Below are positions 56,468-64,000 of a stretch of DNA of 64,000 nt, piece by piece. Position numbers and translations under genes: made by a program. The notes beneath the pieces are model-generated. The model searched no databases and was not told where the DNA came from. It saw nothing but the letters and a program-made list of their open reading frames with translations. This DNA comes from Cornus controversa (lineage: Eukaryota > Streptophyta > Magnoliopsida > Cornales > Cornaceae), in the NCBI GenBank assembly GCA_026545225.1, contig CM048845.1:82859033-82923032 (forward strand). The letters are read 5' to 3'. The first letter of the stretch is position 1, and each line of letters opens with the position of its first letter.

Positions 56468-58168
56468 GGGCAAATTACATTTTGACTCCCTGAAGTATGT
56501 CCATACGTCAACCTGACCCCCCACCCCACACACATTCACACATTTGCGAATCTTCATTTTCACCCCCTATCAGTAGTTTTGGTTGACTTTGGTCAACAAC
56601 ATGTTAAAATGACTAAACTACCCTACTTACATACAGTAAATTATATTTTGACTATATACAACCACTGTATTCGAATTTTTTTTCTCTCTCTCTTTGTAAC
56701 ATCTATTTTTCTGTATCATTTCTCTTTTTACATTTCCATCAGCCTTGAGAAAAAGGCAGAGGTTGACCAGTAGTGAGGTTTAGGCGATGGAAGAGGCAGT
56801 GTGGTTCACGACGGTGACGAGGTTTAGGAAGCAGAAGTTTATGACGACAGCGATGTTTGTTGGTTTTATAATTCGATGACAATGAAGAAGAAAGTGAGAA
56901 ATTAGGGTTTTGATGAAATTTTTTGACCTCAATGAAGAAGAAAGTGAGAAATTAGGGTTTGATGAATAAGAAACGATTTGAAACAGCGCTAACGATTTGT
57001 GACAACGATATACGGCAAAGTCGATCTGTGGTGAAAAGTGGAAGTTAGTGACAATGGAGTTTCGATGTACCCACTTTAGATTTCTCCACAAACCGAGGTT
57101 TGGCCACACTAGCACATTGATTCCGCGATACCAACTTGTGGACACGATTTTGGATTTTCGTTGATGAATTCTGAGAAGATTACGGTTGTTGGGGATTCGT
57201 TGTTGCTGTGGTGAGAAGTAAAAGTTAGTGACGATGAGGTTTTAATGTTGGGCTGTTGGGCTGTGATGAGTGTTTCTTGGGTTTGATTGTGAAGAGGTTT
57301 AACTGTCCACTTTTCACTTGAATCTTACCACTACCGAGCGTGAATATGATTTTTTCATTTTGGGGGTGGGGGTTGAAGATGGTGGTTGTGATGCAACAGA
57401 TTGTGGTATTTGAGGCTAGATTTCTAGAGACCACTATGGTTACGGGTTCATTCACTGTAATACGTGATGGTGGTTATGGTGTGGGCATGGTGGTGGCTGT
57501 GGTTGTGGGTATGGATGGCGGTGGTGGTTGTGGAGGGGGGGGGGATGATGGTTTCATTTTAGGGGTGGGGGTTGAGGATGATGGTTGTGATGCAACAGAT
57601 TGTGATATTTCAGGCTAGATTTCTAGCAACCACCATGGTTACGGGTTCATTCGTCGAAATACGCAGTTGGTTTTGGGGGGGGGGGAGGTTGAGGATGGTG
57701 GTTGTGATGCAACAGATTGTGGTATTTGGTTGTGGGTATGGATGGCGGTGGTGGTTGTAGAGGTGGGGATAGTGGTGGTGGTGGTTATGGGAGTGGGGAT
57801 GGATGGCGGTGATGGTTGTGGAGGTAGGAATGGATGACGGTGGTGGCTGTGGAGGTGGGATGGTGGTGGTGGTGATTATGGGAGTGGGGATGGTGGTAGC
57901 GCTATCGCCGAGTCGAAAAGTGAGAGCTTGCATCAGAGCCGGCCATTGCATACCTAGTTTCATACTGAAATCGATTAAGTGTAGAAGGGCATTTTGGGCA
58001 TTTTTTGCTACTGTTTGCATGATGTAAGCAATTTGATCGTTGATAATGACTTTAGGGACTAAAATGATGTATAGTTTTAAACTTCAGGGGTGTAAAAGTT
58101 GATACGCAAACATGGGAGGTCAGGTTGATATATAAACATACCTCGAGGGTTCAAAATGTGATTTGCCC
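56468..58168. mobile_element. MULE-type element, 1.7 kb, TSD TTTATATTT
   Basis: Ends GGGCAAATTACATTTTGACTC and, inverted, GGGCAAATCACATTTTGAACC, continuing with GTATGT and CAACCTGACC on both arms (about 55 bp). Perfect 9-bp duplication TTTATATTT (56459-56467 and 58169-58177). The interior holds short direct repeats (CAATGAAGAAGAAAGTGAGA at 56879 and 56931) and GT-rich minisatellites (57340-57900). A captured gene fragment is possible on the minus strand near 57900-58020 but I cannot assign it. Confidence 0.85.
57340..57900 (+). repeat. G-rich minisatellites with three copies of a larger unit
   Basis: The unit GGTTGAAGATGGTGGTTGTG..GCAACAGATTGTGGTATTTG recurs at about 57372, 57569 and 57688. 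Between and after them GGTGGTGGTTGTGG variants repeat, with long G runs at 57535-57542 and 57677-57688. Several stretches fit four G-tract quadruplex patterns on the plus strand. Confidence 0.75.
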
Positions 58169-58326
58169 TTTATATTTTTTATGTTTCATGTTTCACTTTT
58201 TTCTATATTTCACTCTTTAAAAACATGAAAAAGTAGGAGGAGGATAAATACATTCTTAAAACTATCAAAGATTGAAGCGATTGTAGTATGGAAAAGTTGA
58301 ATAAAATACACCAAGAAAAAAAAAGG

Positions 58327-58481
58327 AAGATTATATTAAAATTTGATCAAATATGTTCTCAAATTCAAATTAAAGCATACCTTCCAAAAAATAGTGTTTT
58401 GAGTTGCAATTTGATGCACTTGAGCCAGATATGACTCTCCTCCGAAAGATAACATATTTGATCAAATTTTAATCTAATCTT
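58327..58481. repeat. Inverted repeat, 31-bp arms (probable MITE)
   Basis: AAGATTATATTAAAATTTGA.. (58327-58357) pairs with 58451-58481 (..TCAAATTTTAATCTAATCTT) with one mismatch, around a 93-bp loop. No target duplication was located. Confidence 0.75.
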
Positions 58482-58843
58482 TGTCTTTTTTTATTTTCTT
58501 ATAACTGTGTTATATGTAACATGTGAACTCTTAAAATTTTATATAAGTTTTCTTATATCTTCCAACAACAAAATGACACGAGTTCGGTTAAAAACTTGTA
58601 AATAAATGAATTTTTGTTTTATGTCTCCGACTTATATATCCTTGTTTAATTCGGGCCATTAAATAATTGAATCATTGACGAATAACTAATTGATTTTCAT
58701 CTAGCATATTTTTGCACAGTAGTAGAATCACTATAACTGACTTCATTGAGTTGGCCACCATAGAACTCAATAGTTACACTTACACTTGTTCTACATTATT
58801 TTTCGATTCTAAAAAGAACATTGACTCTTACAATTATGTCTCC

Positions 58844-58918
58844 ATCCCACTCGGGAAGTGCGTTCGCAAAAATGAAACTTAAAGGAATTGACGGGGGTCA
58901 ACACAAGTGGTGGAGCAT
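58844..58918 (+). other. Plastid-derived 16S rRNA fragment (NUPT), about 75 bp
   Basis: GCGTTCGCAAAAATGAAACT, then TAAAGGAATTGACGGGGG, then ACAAGTGGTGGAGCAT matches the conserved helix 27-31 region of plastid 16S rRNA as I remember it, including the plastid-like CGTTCGCAAGAATG context. Most differences are C-to-T or G-to-A, as expected for old methylated organelle DNA in the nucleus. Homology stops abruptly after GGAGCAT. Confidence 0.75.
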
Positions 58919-59639
58919 AACAGTTATATTTCTCTTCTCTTGAGAGTCCGAGAAGGCATCTTTGGATCGTTGGAGATCCAAGTAAATGGAAAGGAAAAAA
59001 CAACGGACGAATTTCATTTTCATTTTAAAGATACGTGCTATCAAAATAGCTTAATTTTTAAGACTTCTTATCTGGATGGGAATCAAGGAAATTCGAAGTT
59101 AAAAATACTAGAAAATAAAAAAAATTATATTCTATTTTTATGATATGAAATAATGAAGGATTTTCTCACCAGTACGATCTGACTGCTTCTAAGAGTGGTA
59201 GAAGATGAAGAAACGCTTCCGGGCACTGGTGTGGTACTAGCCTAAAAAGCTCCAATGCCCAAGTTAGAAATATATCTTATGGTAATATGTATCGACAAAG
59301 CATTAATTAGGATTTTTGTTGCATACCTTTTTGTGTAGACCGATAGCCCGATTTATATTCATTGCATATTGTATAGCATTGGGAGACAAATCGCTCATCA
59401 TTGAAATGAAACAAAATAAGTCTCATCCTTATCTTGTTTGTCGTTTGATTTTCTATTTGGCGTCCAAGCTAAGTATTTCAAGTTTTTCGCTCTTTGGCAT
59501 GATCAATTAAAATTATCCCATCATGAAATGTTAGCTCTACGTATGGGGTATTATTGAACTGCTTTATTTTATTTGATTACTCTTGCGTATTCGAAAGCAC
59601 TATTGTTGGATATTCTCTGGATAGAAGTCACGTTGTCCC
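58919..59639. other. Spacer before the copia LTR, no gene seen
   Basis: Includes GAGAGTCCGAGAAGGCATCTTTGG (58940-58965), which could be further organelle-derived sequence but is not identified. The open frame at 59316-59510 has no recognisable family. Confidence 0.4.
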
Positions 59640-60118
59640 TGTTAGAATATTTTAATAAATAAAATATTTTTTATTTGTGGTCCTATGCACTATTTCTAAA
59701 ATTGGATTGCAATGTAATTATTGTTACTTGATGGGTTGGGGTTATACTTGTCAATTGTGGTCTAATTGACAGTATAATATTTACACCATTGGATTGTGGC
59801 TTCCAACTTTATTTGCTGGGATTTAATCCTAACTATTGATATCTAGGTTTCCATGATAGGAAGGGGGACTTGGGTATTTTATTTGTAAAGAAATCGTCCC
59901 CCTCTGTTGTTGATATAAATAAGAATTTTATAACCCTTATTCAACCCATTGAAGGATAACTCTCAGAAAGGGGGTCGAGCTCTCTAAGGATTTCTTGCAG
60001 AAATAAAAAGGTATTCTTAAGGATTATATTATCATTCAGGTATGTCAATTAAATCTCTTTTATAGTTAATTGTTATATTCTTGATTTCTACTAGTTAAGT
60101 ATGGATTAAATTTTAACA
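59640..60118 (+). repeat. 5' LTR of the decayed copia element
   Basis: 479 bp, TG..CA ends, TATA box TATAAATA, and a polypurine GATAGGAAGGGGGACTTGGG internal block. It abuts the primer-binding site. Confidence 0.85.
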
Positions 60119-60120
60119 AT

Positions 60121-60133
60121 TGGTATCAGAGCC
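60121..60133 (+). promoter_or_regulatory. Primer-binding site, initiator Met-tRNA
   Basis: TGGTATCAGAGCC, identical to the site at 46-58 in the miniature element. Confidence 0.85.
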
Positions 60134-61900
60134 ATGGTTAAGATTAAGTTTTTCTTTAAAAATCAAGATTTTTTAATTGCTAAATTGTGTCAATTACTGT
60201 GTGTATGTATAGGCTCGTATACAATTGATTTCATATTTTGGTTCAGTTTGTTTTTTCGATCCTCGTGCATGAATTGGATGCAACGTTGAAAGTTGATTCA
60301 AAAACTCCACTAACGTGAGTCTATATTAATCTCCATATGAAAATCTTGAGTAGTACACAGTGAATATGCACATGGATGTGGCATTTGGGTCTGTTAAATT
60401 TTTTGAACATGTCAAGCATGTATATATATATATAGTTGCCTCATAATTGATTTTAGTTTTAAATGATGCACAGTAATCAAAAGTTCATGACAACTTTAGT
60501 TAGAATATTATATTTCATGCATCTAAATCAATGGTTTCTTTGAAATCAAGTTCCTGAAGATTAAAATTACATTCTTGATTTGTGTGTGGTTGGTATACCC
60601 ACTGTTGCAGTTACTTTTTATTTTCTTACATAATGTTTAATTAATTAGTTTCTTAGCAACTATACATATGTAATATATATGTTTGCATGTGATTACATGT
60701 TCGGATAATATGATTTATTCGAGACTTTTATTTAAAATTTAAGGAACTAGTTTACTATTTATATGTGATTTGAAGAATTTTTCATGTTTTTCCATTGAGT
60801 TGTTTACCAGAATTGAAGTCAAGCTCAAAAAAAATTATGGACAAATTTTATGAGATAACTTGATTGTTTTTTCAACTAATGACCAGTGAAACCATTGAAC
60901 AATTTTGTTGTGAAAAATACCATTTTCTTTTTAAAAGAATGGTGTTCAATGGTTTATTGATAAACCATGGACAATATATATTATATATTGTTTCTGAAGT
61001 TTATTTGATATGTATGGATAATAATAAATAGTTTTTATTTATATATTGGTTATTTTTTATCCATATTCATATATTGTTTCATAATATTTAGGTTTGATTT
61101 ATGTGCACTATAAAGAAATTGTGAATCTAAATAAAAATGAATTTTTAAAGTTTAGGTCTTTCCTTGGGGTTTAGGAGGACTCGTAAAGTGACCGTTTCAA
61201 GGTGGTATCCAAAGTGGGTGATATCTGCCTAAAGGTGACATTCACTTATGAAGGTTATTCTTTTTGAAAATTTAAGGTCTCACATTGCACTTGCCCACAT
61301 TAGGGAATCTGTTCTGCTAAAAAGTGATCAATGTCTTAATGTAAGCTAAGTGAATAGAATAGTTAAGAGTGTTTGGGTTAGAACTAAATAACCCTCTTGC
61401 CTAAAGGTAGTGGAAGTGTTTAGCAATAATTCAAGTATAATCAACTAGGTCTATGTGTGATTTAATCACAAATTTGAGGGATAAATGTATTTAAAATTCT
61501 GCCCAAAGGTGATTTTTAAATGACATCTTACCTGTTCTCGCAGGGTGGAAGGTTTTGCACATAGTAAAACACCTTGATAAATTTGGCTTAAAACTCTAAG
61601 TACGAATTAAAGTGATAATCCCTAAAGTTGTGACATATTATTTTATATGTTATTTATGTGGTGTTATTTAATATAACATGTATTGAAGTTATAAACGCTT
61701 CCACAATTCAGAAATAACTTACAGGGATTGAACCATTGGATGGTTCAAATTATATTACCAGAGGAAAAGTATTCAGTTTGTATTTGGTTTCTTAGACCGA
61801 GTTTGTGTTTTATTAAGGAGAAACCCCTTATGCCCACTGTAGAGTCTTCTGAGGTAGAAAGGTTATTGCATGTAAGTGGATTAAAGTAATACCATAACTA
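60134..61900 (+). other. Untranslated leader of the decayed copia element
   Basis: No coding signal. CTGCC(T/C)AAAGGT recurs at about 61228, 61400 and 61500 within a section with CAGGGTGGAAGG, possibly remnants of a structured leader. Confidence 0.5.
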
Positions 61901-63960
61901 TCAGAGTAATCTATGCTTCTATTGGTGAAACTATTAGGGGTGGTATTCTAGTATTTGATACTACTAAGAAGTTTCTTGATCTGATCAATAAGCAGTTCAT
62001 GGCACTAAGAAGCAATTATAGTATTATTGTCTAACACAACTCGTGTCAGTCAGATATGATAGAAATGGTTCAATGAGGGAGCATATCTATAAGATATGCA
62101 AGTTGATTAATAGTTTGAGGGATCAGAGAATTATATTTGATGATAAGTTGTTAGTTCACATGGTGATATATTATCTACCTAGGTTTTTTTAGACTTTCAA
62201 GGAAAATTATAATTCACATGAGATAAAAGGGACATTTACCCACTATTAGCACTTTATGTGGTTAAAGTGGAGGGACTTAAGACGTTTAAAATTGAGTCAG
62301 TTCATCTTACCACGAGTAGTAGTAGTAGGTAGAATAGTTTTAAGAAGAAACTAGGCGGTAAAAAAAGAAATCAAGTAAAATAGGAATAGGAAAAATAGAA
62401 CAATAAAGAAAGAATGCATTGATCATGGGGATGATGAATGTTAGTTCTATAAAAGTAAAAGACATAATAAAAGGCTTCTACAGTTATAAGAATTGGTTAA
62501 AGAAAAATAAAGCAGATATGAAAATTCTCGTGGTAATTTTTGAGCTAAACTTGGTAAATGTGTATGTTCACAAATGATGGACTGTTTTGGTGTGATCATA
62601 CCTGCCTCTTGTTTTTCTATGGAATCGATACCTTCTAAATAAAATCGTGCTTTCGTTAGAAAGGATTCATCTATGCTATGGCATAGGAAATTGGGGTATG
62701 TCTTTTGAAAGAGACATGGACGCTTGGTCAAAGATAGGATTTTTGGACCACTAAAATTCTCAGATTATAATTTATGTGTTGACTGTGTCAAAGAAAATAT
62801 GCAGAAGAAATATAATTTTGAGATTAGTCAGTTATTTGGTTTTTTGGGCCTTATTCATACCGATGTTTGTGGTTTATTTCTCATTGTTATCCAAGATGGA
62901 CAAATGTATTTTGTTACCTTTATTGATGGTTTTCTAAAAGTATGGTTATATATAATTAACCACCAGAAGTCTGAAGCACTTGATGTGTTTAAAAATCTAT
63001 TAGGCTAATGTTGAAAAACAGTTGAGTAGAAAGATCAATATTTTAAGATTGGATTGAGGTGGTGAGTATTATGGGAGAAAGGATAAGAAGGGTGTGAATC
63101 ATGGTGTTTTCAATACATATATCATGGAACAGGCAATTGTGTCATAGTACACCACTCCTAGTTCTCTTAAGCAAAATGAAGTTATAGAATAAAGAAATTG
63201 TACATGTTAGGTGGTTGATGTTCGCAGTATTATGAGTCATTCTTCACTACTTGAGAGTTTTTGAGAGAAAAGCTCTCAAAACAGTTATTTAAATTCTTAA
63301 TAGTCATGTAAAGAAGCTCCTGAAATACCCTTCACGTTTTGAACAAGTTCTCTGACATTTGCATTTGTGGGGATGTCTTGCAGAGGCAAAATTATACAAT
63401 CCAGATATTAAGAAGTTTTATCTTCGTACCGTCATTTGTCATTTCATAGAGTATCTCGAGAGATCGTTTGGTTATAAATTTTATTATCCCTTTAAACCAA
63501 TGGAGATTGTTGAAATATATCATTGCAAAATCTATTTAGAATGGGCAAATCCAGTGGGAGTTTAGAGCTTTGTAGTTTTCTTTTTTAACAGAGGAGCAAT
63601 CTTCAGTGGCCATTCCATTTACTTCATATTTTATTTCATTTTCTTTAGTGGTTTTTGTCAGAGCTCCTATTCTTACTCTTTTAGTTATTCCTTCGCAGCC
63701 TCTTCCTTCAATTTTAATACAATTACTGAGCCCATTCAGCTTTGGAGATTTTTTACGACTTGGAGGTCTGCTATACTTGATGATTTTGAGGTGCATAATA
63801 AATATAAGAGGTGTTGATTTCTTTGAGATTTTCTTTCTAGTTTCATCAAAGGATTTTTTGAGAGTCATTTTGCGATTGTCACGCATTGTGACATTGAGTT
63901 TCATTAGATGGATGTCTAAATATCATTCCTCAATGGAGACATTAAGGAGATGATATACAT
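61900..63960 (+). pseudogene. copia gag-pol remnants (TNT1-94-like), many stops and frameshifts
   Basis: In order: gag (SIGETIRGGILVFDTTKKFL, about 61920; MREHIYKICKLINSLRDQRI, about 62072); GAG-pre-integrase (WHRKLGYVF, about 62680-62710, then RLVKDRIFGPLKFSDYNLC, 62718 on, CVDCVKENMQKK); integrase core (LIHTDVCGLF, about 62850; YFVTFIDGFLKVWLY, 62908); a late integrase block (HLWGCLAEAKLYNPDIKKFY, 63362); and the start of RT (FFEIFFLVSSKDFLRVIL, about 63820). At least a dozen stops break it and the rest of RT and RNase H lie outside. It is much older than the element at 39343-45449. Confidence 0.88.
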
Positions 63961-64000
63961 GATTTAACCTAAAGAATGTCGTGGACTAATGCATATGCCT

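Larger units (their letters stand above)
59640..64000 (+). mobile_element. Ty1/copia retrotransposon, decayed, continues beyond the window
   Basis: The 5' LTR 59640-60118 (TGTTAGAATATTTT ... AATTTTAACA) has TATAAATA at 59914-59921. It is followed after two bases by TGGTATCAGAGCC (60121-60133), the initiator Met-tRNA primer-binding site. A long leader (60134 to about 61850) precedes gag and pol remnants. The 3' LTR is outside the window, so the target duplication (GTCCC at left) cannot be tested. Confidence 0.9.

Noticed and set aside
57610..58020. 136-codon minus-strand frame beginning MQTVAKNAQNALLHLIDFSM
   Set aside because: Most is the complement of the G-rich minisatellite. The first 40 residues look protein-like and may be a captured fragment, but I could not assign them.
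58809..59003. Minus-strand protein across the 16S-like stretch
   Set aside because: The conserved part is rRNA-derived, so the open frame is incidental.

Overview
This is nuclear DNA of a flowering plant, almost certainly a eudicot. It has intron-split plant genes with GT..AG junctions, AT-rich intergenic DNA, plant-type transposons of nearly every class (hAT, Mutator-like, LINE, Ty1/copia, Ty3/gypsy-like, a miniature LTR element, MITEs) and a short plastid-derived scrap. I cannot name the species.

Only two kinds of host gene are present. (1) Positions 1544-6690, minus strand: a plastid-targeted protein with S1 RNA-binding domains, the apparent orthologue of Arabidopsis At1g12800 (SDP). Eleven exons can be placed to the base; the last exon is not in the window. 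(2) A small cluster of AP2/ERF transcription-factor genes (subgroup X/B-4 type, related to ABR1 and ERF110/113) in four states. Copy 1 (27988-29223) is intact but has Asn in place of the diagnostic Asp of the AP2 domain. An orphan promoter plus first 13 codons lies at 30305-30342. Copy 2 (47902-49138) is a pseudogene. Copy 3 (49969-51871) has the only complete N-terminus but is cut short by a stop and a solo LTR.

The ERF cluster is explained by one event: a direct tandem duplication of about 7.8 kb (22571-30342) whose junction fuses codon 13 of an ERF gene to the inside of a Mutator-like terminal repeat at a TCAA microhomology. The second copy (30343 to about 50007) has since swollen to about 20 kb through insertions: a truncated TIR element, a Pack-MULE carrying a piece of a GRAS gene (SCL6/HAM type), a LINE whose 5' junction is a 129-bp perfect palindrome, a hAT MITE, a copia element with both LTRs (39343-45449), a further MITE, and a foldback-like MULE.

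Upstream of the duplication are two large, dead, potentially once-autonomous DNA transposons. A nested hAT element (9131-15223, TSD GATAGGAT) has its transposase split by a 1.36-kb solo LTR. A 7.6-kb Mutator-like element (15841-23441, TSD TAATAATAA) has roughly 500-bp terminal inverted repeats and a degenerate MuDR-type transposase. Downstream of the ERF genes are a TIR element full of degenerate tandem units (54184-55090), a MULE with G-rich minisatellites (56468-58168), a plastid 16S rRNA fragment (58844-58918) and the 5' half of a decayed copia element running off the end (59640-64000).

I see no prokaryotic-type system, CRISPR array, tRNA gene or complete rRNA gene. The most interesting material is structural: the duplication junction, the Pack-MULE capture, the LINE-associated palindrome, and the stepwise decay of the ERF copies.
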